Positions 10,681 through 20,717 of a stretch of 64,000 bases of DNA are shown here, piece after piece. The translations under genes and the position numbers were made by a program. The first letter of the stretch is position 1; the number at the start of each line of letters is the position of its first letter. The stretch comes from Zygnema cylindricum. Lineage: Eukaryota; Streptophyta; Zygnematophyceae; Zygnematales; Zygnemataceae. The stretch is from the NCBI GenBank assembly GCA_037447655.1, contig JBBHKE010003303.1, positions 26,716 to 90,715 on the forward strand, in the 5' to 3' direction. The notes beneath the pieces were generated by a model. The model saw nothing but the letters and a program-made list of their open reading frames with translations. It was not told the DNA's origin and ran no database searches.

Positions 10681-10691
10681 GGCCCATAACC
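10681..10691 (-). other. primer-binding site, initiator-tRNA anticodon type
   Basis: On the - strand this reads GGTTATGGGCC, complementary to the anticodon stem-loop of initiator tRNA-Met (anticodon CAU). The same kind of site is used by Drosophila copia, which is primed by a tRNA fragment. It lies just inside the 5' LTR and within the first codons of gag. Confidence 0.6.
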
Positions 10692-10700
10692 TATTAGATT

Positions 10701-11122
10701 AGAAGTCATGGCAGCAGAAAATAGAGTGGAAATAGGACAGCCTGAAATATAAGTTTTTGAAAAAATTAATATTATAAGAAGATAAAACAGGCTTTAAATA
10801 GGAAAGGGAAAAATACTCTGACCCTCTCAGAAACTGAAAGATCTTTCCTAACTTGAAGGGTCACTTGACCCTTCACTCAAAAGTATCCGGTCAAGATTTA
10901 TAAACAGATCTTTGACCGGATTCTATTCTGAATGTACTTGAGGTACGCTGGTAAAATAGATCTGACAAGATACAAAAACAGATCTCTGACAAAACAGACT
11001 AGCAGACTGAATTACCGAAATCCTAGATACTGGAACAGTATGTAATTCTAGATTCCGGTATTCTAAAATATTACTAGTTGTCTGAATATAGAATACTTCT
11101 ATCAAAGCCTGAACTTCCAACA
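10701..11122 (-). repeat. 5' LTR of the 5.8-11.1 kb copia
   Basis: Partner of 5834-6207; in element orientation it starts TGTTGGAAGTTCAGGC. The gag ATG (10708-10710 on the + strand) lies at the very end of the stretch shared by the two LTRs, so the ATG may be inside the LTR. Confidence 0.85.
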
Positions 11123-11520
11123 AGGGGATGTAGGGGGGGTGATGTCGGGGGGCAGGGGAGGGGAGGGGGAGAGCTGTGGGGGCTGTGGGCTGTTTGGGGG
11201 GGGGGAGGGGGGGAGGGTGGCTTTTTTTTTTCTTTTTGTGGGCGCAAGGGAGTGGGCAGGGAAGGGAGCAGGGGGAGGGGGGGGGGAGGGGAAGGAAGCA
11301 GCAGAGGGGGTTTCTGGGTCGATCCCCAGATGGGGGATACGATGGATGTCGCGGATTCTATACATGAGGGGGGGTTGGAGGGGAGGGGGAGAGGAGGAGG
11401 GGAGAGGAGGAGGAGAAGGGGGAGGAAGAGGGGGAGGGGAGAGTGGGGTGGAGGGGGTTGGAAGGGAGAGAGGGGTGGAAGGGGATGGATGGGGGTGAAG
11501 GGCCGGGGGGAACGCAGTAG
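11123..11520. repeat. G-rich low-complexity tract
   Basis: The + strand consists almost entirely of runs of 3-8 G separated by A or T, with several potential four-run G-quadruplex motifs. Long open frames here are Gly/Arg/Glu or Pro/Ser artefacts. The tract separates the copia from the LysM exons, where missing 5' exons would be expected. Confidence 0.8.
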
Positions 11521-11625
11521 GGGCGTCAAAATACTCTATACTAGTAAAAAGCTAATTGCTTTGAGGATGTTTTTTCCTTAACATATTTCTTTTATTTTTG
11601 TTTATTTTTTTGGGGGGGGGGTCAG

Positions 11626-12752
11626 ATTTGTGTTGACCAAAAACCTCAAAATTCGATAAATTTTTGCGTAAAAATTGCCACTGTAAATTTTAACGACACA
11701 AAATTTCCACATTGCAAATCCATTTTGGAAAGAAATTTAAATTTAAATTTTCTTCAATTTATCGATTTGAACCGAGGAATTAATTGCGATAATCTCTATG
11801 TGGGACAGCAGGTAAGATTTCTTTTTTTTCACTGTTGTTATATACATGCAGATATTTGGCTATCATATAAACAGACATATTTGATTAATTAACAAAATAT
11901 ATCGATGCCAATTAAGTTAATATTTGTTTATTTATTTATTTATTTATTTATTTGTTTGTTTTTTTGTTTTTTTAATGATTTATTTATTGTTTTTATTTAT
12001 TTTCTTAACATCTTTTTAAATAATCAAAAAAGAAAAAAACATTTTTTTTCTTTATTTAGTAACTTCTTTGATCATTTTATTTCCCTTTTCTTTGTTGATT
12101 TCCTTTTCTTTCTTTTTGTTTTCGGGTTTTTTTCTTAATTTTTCTCTTTTCTCTTTATTCATTTTCTTTTTGTTTCCGGTTGCTTGTTTCCTGTTTCTGT
12201 TTTCTTTTGTCAGTTTTTCATTCTTTCCTTCTTCCTTTTTACTTTTTTTTCTTCTTTTTTTCGTCTTTTTTTTTTGTTTTCTGTATTTCGGTTTTCTTTT
12301 TTCTTATTCCTTTTCTTTCTTGTTTCTCAGTTCTTATTTCTTTAGTTTTCTCTTTCCTTTTTTAATATTATCATAAATTTTTCATACAGGTATGTGTGGA
12401 CTACGAAAGTCGTCCATTTTTTAAAAAATCGACTTCCGGAAATCCAGAAAATCCGGAAAATCCAGAAAATCAAGAAAAATCAGAAGCTTCTGAAAATTGG
12501 GAAGATTCGGAAGAAATTTTTATGGAATCCGAATGTCAAAAGTTTTACATTTGGCAAAAAGACGACACTTGTCAGAAAGTAATGATTGATTTTTGCGGTA
12601 CGAGATCTTTTAACGCCACCTGGCAATCTTGTATTGGTTTAGAATCCGGATTTTGTTTGGGAATCGGATCCGATTTTCCTATTGGTCGAACAATTTGCGT
12701 AAAATCGTGTCTCGGTTTTTTGAATCGAAGAGTCCCTAATTGCGTGGAATAA
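11626..12752 (+). CDS. LysM-domain protein, last two exons
   Basis: LysM domains bind N-acetylglucosamine polymers such as chitin or peptidoglycan fragments; Cys-containing plant versions are usually secreted or on receptor ectodomains. Exon 11626-11811 (acceptor GGGGTCAG, donor CAG|GTAAGA, 62 codons, phase 0) starts ICVD and ends LNRGINCDNLYVGQQ, the canonical LysM C-terminal half. Exon 12390-12752 (acceptor TTCATACAG) continues VCVDYES, then a spacer with repeated NPE units and acidic residues, then a second, weaker LysM (CQKFYIWQKDDTCQKVM ... IGRTICVK) and NCVE before TAA. ICVD at the start of the first exon shows that at least one further LysM-type exon preceded it, with the intron at the same place (after GQ). 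No such exon is visible upstream; a G-rich tract and the copia lie there. It is probably 5'-truncated or its exons are displaced. Confidence 0.74.
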
Positions 12753-12879
12753 TAAGCCCTAAAAAAATAAATTATGTGTGTGTATATATAATAATAATAA
12801 TAAGAAAAAAGGAAGAGAAAAAACAACAACAATGAAACAAGGAAAAAAGAGTGAAGAAAAACCACCTTGTTGGGAAAAC

Positions 12880-13290
12880 GGAAATGGAAACAGAATGGAA
12901 ACGAATTTTTGATCGGTCGAAGGATTCTAAATTGAGTGGAACTAAAAGAAAACGAAAAAAAGCGTACTGAAATTAGTGTGGATATATTTCCGCTATTTTT
13001 TTTCTCTCCGATTGGTCGAACAATTTTCATAAAAATTGTCTCGATTTTTTGAATCAGAGAATACCAAATTGTGTGGAATATATATATTTTGGGAAGCGGA
13101 AAACGAAAACGATTTTTTTCGTTCAGTCGAACAATTTTGCATTTTTTTTTATTTTCTGAAAGATTGTGAACCGAGTAGAATTAAAACAATTAAAAGGATA
13201 CCAAAAGTAGTGTGGATATAATTCCGATGTTGTTTTATTTTTGCATTTTTTTTTTTTTCCCTTAAAATTAAATCGAATGATTCCAAATCA
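12880..13290 (+). repeat. decayed tandem copies of the LysM gene tail
   Basis: The last 80 bp of the LysM coding region (12676-12753: TTGGTCGAACAATTTGCG ... TTGCGTGGAATA) recurs at about 13012-13081 as ATTGGTCGAACAATTTTC ... TTGTGTGGAATA. Weaker versions are at about 12908-12945, 13121-13180 and 13268-13297. No copy is open. This looks like local tandem duplication of the exon end followed by decay. Confidence 0.65.
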
Positions 13291-13379
13291 TGTGGACAAA
13301 AAAAGAAAAAACGCACCAAAGGTAGTATGGATAGAGTCGTTTTTGGCGTTTCTATTCTTTCAGTCGGTTTGTGGAAAAA

Positions 13380-13700
13380 AACCCTTGCCCCCCTCTTCCA
13401 TCCTCTCTCCATCTCTCTCTCTCTCTCTCCCTTTTCCCTTTTTTCCATTCTATTTTTAGGAGTGAGAAGTTACGATAATTATACTGAAAATTTAAAGGGG
13501 GGGGGGGGGATGGGGGAGGGGGAAAGGAGGGGGGGAGAAGAGGGGAGGGAGAGGGGGGGTGAGGGGAGAGGGGAATGGGATGGAATAGATAATAGGTGTG
13601 GATATTGAAAGGATATCAAGAGAGAGGGAGCGAGTGAGAATAGGGAGAGGGGAAAAAATAGGAAGGGGGGGGCGAGGGGGAGGGGGAGGGGGAGAGAGAG
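13380..13700. repeat. C/T-rich then G/A-rich low-complexity block
   Basis: 13384-13450 is pyrimidine-rich (CTCTCTCTC runs). 13496-13575 and 13618-13700 are G-rich with runs of 5-9 G. No gene. Potential quadruplex-forming DNA. Confidence 0.75.
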
Positions 13701-15395
13701 AGTGCAATTGATCCAAAAAAGAAAAGAGAGAGTGACGTAGCAAAAATTAGCTCCAACGAAAGGGAAAAAAAAAAAACGTTCAAATTTAAAAACAATGTTA
13801 CTCCTAGTTTTTGTATTTAACAGCTTTAAAGCTGGTATTAAAAAACAAATCAATCAATAAAAACATATTAGCCAATCAATAAATGTGTTTAAACTGCATC
13901 TGTTGTTTCCCATTTCTGTTCAGACAACCGGTTAAACAGTTTCTTAAGCGCTTAAACAGATGTTTAAACATTTAAGCTATGTCTGAACGTTTAAACCATG
14001 GTGAAAATTTAAAAAATAATGTGCAAAACTCGCGTTGACTATTTCTCCTACAAAATGTATCCCTCTTTTTTTTAAATTGTTCTATCCTTTTTTTTCTTTT
14101 TAATAAATTTTTCTTTAAGTGTGTCGATTAGTGGATGGATAGTTTTTTATTCGACATAAGATTGAAAAAATAACTTGAAATATTGATATATGTTTTTTTC
14201 GACTCCTTATTCGAATTAGACGTGTCAAATTTTGGTCTTTTCCCTTTATTCCTCTCCCAAATTTTGTTAACACTATTTTATGAAAGTCGAGACCAAATTG
14301 TTATAAACACTACAAACAATAATTAGTGTAGTGCTTTTACTCTATGATCTCTCTTCACAATAGTAATTCAAAATGTTAATAAAATTCAGTTTCTACAAAT
14401 ACACCGTAAACCACAATTAGTGTTAATAACATTATTCCATCCCGATTTTTTTGCCCTCTAAATTCAAAATATCGTTGTTGAAAATAATTGGTTTTTCTCA
14501 AAACCCATACTTTTTGGAAAAATATAATTATTAACATTAAAACAGTTCTCAAATTAAACTGACCGTTAGTGGCTTTAAGGATTTTTTAGAGTTAATTGTG
14601 TTAATATATAGTTATATAGTTATATATAAATAAATGAAAAAAAAAAGGCTGCAATCCTGAGCGTTTGAAATAATTATTCGACATAGTAGAAAATATAAAT
14701 TAATTAATGAACGAATATTAATTAAAAATTCCCTGAAATTATTGAGATGAGAAATAAGTAACTAAATAAATAATTAAATTAAATATTTTTATGACAATTC
14801 AAACGAACTTCAAAAAAAAGAAAAAAAGAAAATAAATCCCTCTTCAATGAAAGAACATCAAAAAAAACCCAAACGAAAAAGGGGAAAAAAAAAAAAAAAA
14901 ACCAAAAGTTTCAGGTGGGGAGAGCTGGAAGGATCAAAATAAATTTATATATAAAGAGATAGAACTAAACAACAACAAAGGGAGGAGAGTTGAGAAATGG
15001 GGAGGGGGGTGGGAGGGAGGATAAGAACACAAAGAAACACATCACTGGTTTCTTTTACTTTCCTGCATATCTCTCGTCCCTCCTCTCCCCCGTTTTTCTC
15101 ATTTAACCATTTTGCTTCCCCCACGCCATATATTTTCTTTACTATCCATAAATAAATACCTGCAAAGGAACAATGTGTGAAAACACACAATAACAAAAAA
15201 ATAAAACCGACGATGATGTGTGAAAATCCCTCTTTGAAATCTTTTGTCGTAATATTGTCGTCCTGGTTTTGGTCTCGTGCGGTCCGTTCTTTTTTTGGTG
15301 CGAAGGGAATACACACATTTTTACATTTGAGAAAGGGTCTGCGGTCTAAAATTGTGTTTGTAAATTTCAGAACCAAACTGTTCAATTTGAGCAAC
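13701..15395. other. AT-rich intergenic DNA
   Basis: No gene recognised. An orphan MITE-like end (TACACCGTAAACCACAATTAG) occurs at 14400, and phrases such as AATTAGTGTTAATAAC around 14280-14440 suggest decayed CACCG-family MITE sequence. The open frame on the - strand at 14945-15394 has no recognisable domain. Confidence 0.5.
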
Positions 15396-15397
15396 TG

Positions 15398-15447
15398 AGG
15401 GGGAGGGGGAGGGGGAGGGGGAGGGGGAGGGGGAGGGGGAGGGGAGT
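15398..15447 (+). repeat. (GGGGGA)n microsatellite
   Basis: Eight uninterrupted GGGGGA units form a strong potential G-quadruplex on the + strand. Confidence 0.95.
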
Positions 15448-15609
15448 TTGGTTTAGGGGTTTTGTTTAAGCGAATGAAGCTGAAATGTTTGGTACAGAAA
15501 AAATGTCATCCGTACGACGATTCGTTATTAAGCTTGTGTGCACTCCCATGAGTCATTCGTCGTTTCGTCGTCCATCCCAAGCTGCACCGTCCGTGAATCG
15601 TTATTACAG

Positions 15610-15811
15610 TACACCGCCAATCGCTATTAGAGTCGAGGATTAAATAGCGTCAAAATACAATTAGCGTTATTGATTCTAATTTAGTATCTGAGACGTGGCA
15701 GATTATGGTCCACCTACTTAAATAGCATTATTAATTGCATTTCAGGTTTTTTTTTTAGGAAAAAAGGGCACCGAATTGGCGTTATATACTCTAATAGCGA
15801 TTGGCGGTGTA
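15610..15811. mobile_element. TA-target MITE (CACCG family), 202 bp
   Basis: Ends TACACCGCCAATCGCTATTAG and its complement CTAATAGCGATTGGCGGTGTA are perfect 21-bp inverted repeats including the TA. The interior shares GACGTGGCAGATTATGGTCC with the family. Confidence 0.85.
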
Positions 15812-15987
15812 TAGAAATTATTAGCATTGATGCTAATTTGTGTATCAATACCATTATGAAATAAATGTTTAATTGTAATCTCTATAACGCTGATTTAGGT
15901 GTACAGAATCCGCCGTCATTACATACACGCATAGAAGTCCCATTCGTACGGATTTGGACCTTCTCCCGAAAACTACGTAGTATTCGC

Positions 15988-16190
15988 TACACCGCGAATC
16001 GTTATTAGCGTTATGAACTCTATATCGGCACCCCAAAATTTTGACATTAATACCTTAAATAGAATAAACTACACTATTTAAGGTCGTGGACTATAATCTG
16101 CCACGTCTCCCGACACTAAATTAGAATGAATGACGCTAATTTTTTCTTTACGCTAATAATTTCTCAGCTCTAATAACGATTCGCGGTGTA
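15988..16190. mobile_element. TA-target MITE (CACCG family), 203 bp
   Basis: Ends TACACCGCGAATCGTTATTAG / CTCTAATAACGATTCGCGGTGTA. The copy at 31047-31249 has the same length and differs at only about ten positions, so this subfamily has moved relatively recently. Confidence 0.88.
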
Positions 16191-16270
16191 GTTTCGTAAA
16201 TTTCGTAGATTTCGTACATCTCAGACTGTCCGGAAAATTGTACGGACATTAATAAAAAAAAGACGCTGCT

Positions 16271-17003
16271 TCATTTGCGCGCGCGTATTTTTATTTGTCC
16301 TCCACTCCGTCTTCAGAAGGAAATTGCCGCTCGCCGCTTGTTCGCTGAACTTTTTAGAGACGCCGCTAGTTCGTTGCAACGAAGTACACCGTGAATCGCT
16401 ATTAGCGTATAAAAAATATAGCGTAATGAAACAATTAGCGTACTTTACGGTAAATTGTGTTTTTTCGGGTACACCATGATACTAATTTATCATGTACTCT
16501 AATTTGTAAACTGCTTCGTAAAAAATTTCGGCACATAATATGTCCACGCTAAAACATGTAGATGTACGACATTGTTCAAATCGTGCGCCGTCGCGTTTTT
16601 TTGACATCTGCGTATGCCGGAAAATATTTACGCAATTATATATTATTGTATTTTCTGTACTTTCAAATTTAAAAGGTACGGAATAGTACAGATCTGGCAG
16701 TCCGTACACAATACTATTTAAAAGTACACTAAATTACAGTTATGAACCGCATTGAGCGGGGTACCTCAAATAACGAGCAAAAACATTTAGCGTACTTTAT
16801 TCTATTTGAGAATTTGCCCCAAAAAAAGGGGTACCCCAATTAGCGTCATGTACGCTAATAGCGATTCACGGTGTACCGGCGAGCGGCGTCTCCAAGGCGG
16901 CTTCCTAGAGTCGTATTGCGTCATTTGCGCGCGCGTATGTTTTTTTGTCCTCCACTCCCTCTTCAGAAGGAAGCTGCCGTTGGAGACGCCGTAAATTCCG
17001 TCG
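16271..17003 (+). repeat. direct repeat pair flanking a MITE
   Basis: 16271-16349 and 16921-17003 are diverged direct copies: TCATTTGCGCGCGCGTAT, then TTTGTCCTCCACTCC-TCTTCAGAAGGAA and further. They flank the 491-bp MITE at 16385-16875, so the locus duplicated, or a composite unit of repeat-MITE-repeat exists. Confidence 0.65.
16385..16875. mobile_element. TA-target MITE (CACCG family), long form, 491 bp
   Basis: Ends TACACCGTGAATCGCTATTAG and CTAATAGCGATTCACGGTGTA are perfect 21-bp inverted repeats. The interior is unrelated to the 200-bp forms except for ends and short AATTAGCG phrases. No protein is encoded. Confidence 0.82.
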
Positions 17004-17550
17004 CTCGCTGCTATTTCGTTGAACTTTTCATTTTTTTTGGGTATTGAATATTTAAAAAATTTGAAATTTGAAAGTCAAAATAAGGTACGAACTTTAAAAA
17101 TTCCGAAATCGTTTGATGCGCACTTTACGTAGTAATCGTTAGTTTAATCCGTGCGTGTTATGCGCATGGGACATCTATGCATACACGTTAAAATAGGTAA
17201 AAGTACAGAATCTGACAATCCGGACCACGTCGCGTCCTTTCAGTGTAATTAACCCATAATTCTAATTTGGGTTTGCGAACGCGCTTGTCACAAACTCGAC
17301 TCCACGTTTATTCTAAGCGCAGTTTTGTATGCAACCGACATAAGTTAACTACAACTTCCGTATGATTTTCGGCAATCAAGTACAGTTTTGTACTAGCAAA
17401 CACATTCCGTATACCACACTATTCATAAAATAAGTACGGAAATTTCATTGACGCTAATTTACAAGAACCGTAATTAACGTCACGGATAAGATAGAATCAG
17501 TCACTGTATTTCGGGTATCAATTTCAAAATTTTGGGGCGCCGATACAGTA

Positions 17551-17577
17551 CATAAGTCTAATAATGATTCACGGTGT
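17551..17577. mobile_element. orphan right end of a CACCG-family MITE
   Basis: CTAATAATGATTCACGGTGTA matches the family's right terminus, and the preceding interior (CAAAATTTTGGGGCGCCGAT) is the reverse of the 15988/31047 interior. I could not find the matching left end. Confidence 0.5.
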
Positions 17578-18290
17578 ACCATCCGTCCTTTGGATGGTTG
17601 CATCACCCTGCCGGCGAGCGCGTATTCCAAACTTTGCCGTCAAATTTTGACCTATTTGTTGGAAATCCCTAACCTTATGTACGGAATTGTACGGATTTGG
17701 TCTTGATTAAAATACGTACATTTATTTTCAGTGCGGTGCAGTTGACCGCTTGCGAGGTGACTCCCTTCATCGGGGCACTTTAAGGTCCAAAGTCTTGTTG
17801 TACGGTAAAATGCTATAACCGGCAAAAATACTTCCCCCAGACGCTCAATGATTGCGATATCCGCGGGAAATCTAGCCGGCCGCTTATTTTCCTGCTCGTG
17901 AAATTTAAGGAGAAGAATCCAAATTCAGGATTCATTTAAATTGCCCTTTAAAATTTTGAGAAACGATTTTGGGCGTCAGAAATAGTATAATATTCTATCT
18001 ATATTTATTCGTCCAAATTTGGGTATTGGTCCAAGAAAAAAAGTTTAGCGTGAGAAAAAACAGGCGCTAACAAAAGAATTCTCTAAGGGTAGAATTCCAT
18101 TTGGCGGTTCCAGTAAATGTACGGAAGATTCTACTGGCAACGTTTACTGGAAGACTATTCCATTTTGTCGGGCCAGTAACAAACATTCCTCAATTATGAT
18201 TGGCGCACATAGGTTAGAGTCCAGATTCATAAAATCTTAAAAAAATTCTAAAAACGGAAAGTCAAAAAGAAATATCTGTACGACCGAAGG
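17578..18290. other. unassigned intergenic DNA
   Basis: No gene or repeat boundary recognised. The words GTACGG/CCGTAC recur, as in much of the intergenic DNA here. Confidence 0.45.
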
Positions 18291-18795
18291 TACACCGCGA
18301 ATCGTAATTAGAGTAAATTACTCTAATTCGGTCGCTCAAAATTTTGACTCTATCACATCAAATAGAGTAAGCGATTTTAATTTTTTCATTATTCAAATTT
18401 AGGTAAGGTTTAATTAGCGTTTTTAATTCTAATATATGTTCGTTTTAAATAGTGTGGAGTACGGACGACGTCCGACCGTGCAAAATTGTACTTTTATAAG
18501 TAGAAAAGTACAAATAACGATTTAATACAGGCCATTATCATGTAACTGCGTTTTAACAAAACGCGTAGTGCGAACGTCATAGTGACGATAAACTGTACGT
18601 TTTGTCAGATTCTGTACAAATACCTTATTTACAGTAGAGGATATTAACTTGCCAAATTAGAGTACACCGCATAAATTAGAGTAAATTCCTTTTTGAAACA
18701 GCTCTATCACATAAATTAGAGTAAATTACTCTAATTATTTTTTTATCTTTTTTTACTCTAATTTTTTCATTACTCTAATTACGATGCGCGGTGTA
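18291..18795. mobile_element. TA-target MITE (CACCG family), long form, 505 bp
   Basis: Starts TACACCGCGAATCGTAATTAG and ends CTAATTACGATGCGCGGTGTA. An internal TACACCGCATAAATTAGAG at 18663 may be the end of a second, nested or decayed copy. Confidence 0.75.
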
Positions 18796-20385
18796 GTTTA
18801 ATGATTCGTACGCAAAGTTTGCGGCAAGATTTTGATTTTGAAAATGGAAATCAAAATTTCGAAACGGAATGGCAAAAAAACGCGGCAAACTTCGAAGGTC
18901 GCGGCATACTTTGAATGTCGGTGGATGTCAGACGGAGCGTGCGAGGATATTTCCAGCTCACCTACATCCTGCGTGGCAGGCGATACATGGCCTGTAAGAC
19001 ATAGGCACATGGCCTGTACGACGTGTAGGCCTGCGATCGCTTGTTCAAAGTGGATATTTTTTTGCTTTTTAACGTGTACCAATGGTACACGACCTTACCA
19101 CGACCAGTATCGTACAACTCTCCTCGCGAGGAGAGTATCGTGACATTGGACTATGTGCGCGAATGCTTCGCGGATCTGAAAAAGTATAAAATCCAACGGC
19201 CAGGAATTACGCCTACATCATTGGAGCCTCCCAACAACTTTCCAGTAACGATGTTTTGGGTGACAAAAAAAATTTTAAGGTACGGCTTTGTACGGCACTG
19301 TACGAAAACGTACGACGTCCAGTAACGAACCCCACTTTTCGTCTAATGGAATTCTACCCTAATTGTTTCCCTTTGTCATTTTTTTTTTATCTTTTGGTTG
19401 CGTTAACGCGGCGAGCTGTGATTGGCCAATTTCGCTGTTTTGATATTTGCGGAATTTATATGGGTTATTTTAGGGTTTATTTTAAAGTATTATGTTACCT
19501 TTTTTTGTACTACCGATAACCAATATATTGGCTCGATATATTGGTAACGGAATTGATCAAAAACCGCGCATCGGGCTTACCTACCAATAAATATTGGTAC
19601 TGATAATTTTTTGCGATAATAATCTGCGATAACTATACGGTTAAGAACGTACAATTGTACTCTTAATGGACCCTATGACGTGGCATACCATATAATGTAT
19701 GTACATAACTACATATGTGAAATATAATACAAGATAGTATAAAGTAATATGACATGGTATGCTATATTATTTAACACTTTTCGGCGATAAAAAAAATTCT
19801 TGGCTTCGGAGCGATATATCGGATGCCCTCAACGTTCGACAACCAATAGCTCTCGATATCGGTTCTATGCGATAAGGTTTTCCCGATACACAACACTTAT
19901 TTAAATATTTTTTAAGGTGCTAAAACGGATGACATTTAAATTTAACGTCTTCGACATAGAAAACGTTTAGCAGCCAGTTTGTGGCCGTTTTCCTGTAAAT
20001 GGGCAGTTGTCGTTTGGACCGAGCCGGACCGGTTTGGTGTCCGAAGCAAAAAATTTGGTGTCTGCAAACATATTTAAATTTAAAAATAAGATACGTCCAA
20101 AAAGGATATTGACGTTTAGTCGTTTTGGAAGATATGAAGGTACATTTAGTCGTTTACAGCACTGCCCAGCGAATGCCGGACTTCCCCATTTTGACGGCAG
20201 CACATTTATTATAACATCAAAAAAAGACACATAAAAAGTACAAAAAAGGTTCACTAAAAGATTTATAAGTAAAGGTCCTGCCGAATTCTGTACGGTCTCT
20301 AAAACAAAATTGTTCAGACAAATACGACAAAGCGTTCTGACTTTTTGCGGATGTGAGCATATTAATTTTCATAGTCTTTCCCACT
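18796..20385. other. intergenic DNA upstream of the first receptor kinase
   Basis: No gene recognised. It contains a 20-bp perfect palindrome (19117-19136), a GTGTACCAATGGTACAC dyad at 19074, and the inverted phrase CCAATATATTGGCTCGATATATTGG near 19521. Open frames of 70-100 codons are unrecognisable. Confidence 0.5.
19117..19136. other. 20-bp perfect palindrome
   Basis: ACTCTCCTCGCGAGGAGAGT reads the same on both strands. It could be a dimeric-protein site or a cruciform; no adjacent gene makes its role clear. Confidence 0.7.
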
Positions 20386-20717
20386 TGACACGTGGCTCTA
20401 TATTTATTTCGCACGTCAATGCTTATCACTCAAACTCAGAAGCCACTTCCTCCAACTCAGTCTCTCCCGCCTCTCCGCCTCTCCGCCTCTCCCCGCTCTC
20501 CTCGTCGCTTTCCTCTCCCTCCTCTCCCTCCTCTCCCTCCTCTCCCTCCTGTCCCTCCCTCTCCTTCTCCTTCCTTTTCTCTGACTTCCTTTTTCTGCTT
20601 TCCTCCCCTAACCAACCTAAAACCTAACCAATCTTTTTGCAAAAGAAATAGACACCCTTTTCTCTCCTTCTATTCTGCGCTTCTCCACTATCTCTCCTTT
20701 TTTCGTGTCCCACCACC
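20386..20717 (+). promoter_or_regulatory. promoter and pyrimidine-rich leader of the first receptor kinase
   Basis: A G-box (ACACGTGGC, about 20389) and a TATA-like TATATTTA (about 20399) precede a C/T-rich stretch (about 20460-20705, with repeated CTCTCCCTC) that runs to the ATG at 20718. The layout is what plant promoters with Y-patch leaders show. The paralogue on the other strand has the same kind of leader. Confidence 0.6.

Larger units (their letters stand above)
6221..10710 (-). pseudogene. copia gag-pol polyprotein, inactivated
   Basis: Gag begins near 10709 (motif AIFNGSDFYGWKYQIEHLL) and includes a CCHC zinc knuckle at 10060-10019 (C-R-Y-C ... H ... C). The protease region (about 9898-9179) has GSNASHHL where the catalytic D-S-G-A is expected, so the active Asp is gone. 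Integrase follows (about 9194-8400; IHSDLCGP and DNGGEF are visible), then RT (about 8000-7120; the YVDD box is present at about 7430, preceded by a run of Ile codons), and RNase H (6866-6221; CDADWGG, KHIDIQYHF). Frameshifts near 10430, 9180, 8830 and 7600, a stop near 6865 and the 245-bp insertion break the frame. It cannot make a polyprotein. Confidence 0.92.
5834..11122 (-). mobile_element. Ty1-copia LTR retrotransposon, degenerate
   Basis: A complete but dead element on the - strand, with LTRs at 5834-6207 (3') and about 10701-11122 (5'). In element orientation the LTR starts TGTTGGAAG. The domain order gag, protease, integrase, RT, RNase H is that of Ty1-copia. The polypurine tract (AAAGAGGGGGGG, - strand of 6208-6219) directly abuts the 3' LTR. 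The primer site is of the initiator-tRNA anticodon type (10681-10691). I could not find a clean 5-bp target duplication. A second element is nested at 6873-7117. The insertion lies between the deacetylase-like exons and the LysM exons. Confidence 0.92.

Noticed and set aside
11078-11581. Gly/Arg/Glu-rich open frames of 60-167 codons
   Set aside because: They are translations of a G-rich low-complexity tract in several frames at once.
15398-15447. CRISPR-like or telomeric array
   Set aside because: It is a plain 6-bp microsatellite without spacers; no CRISPR array or telomere repeat (TTTAGGG)n was seen anywhere in the window.
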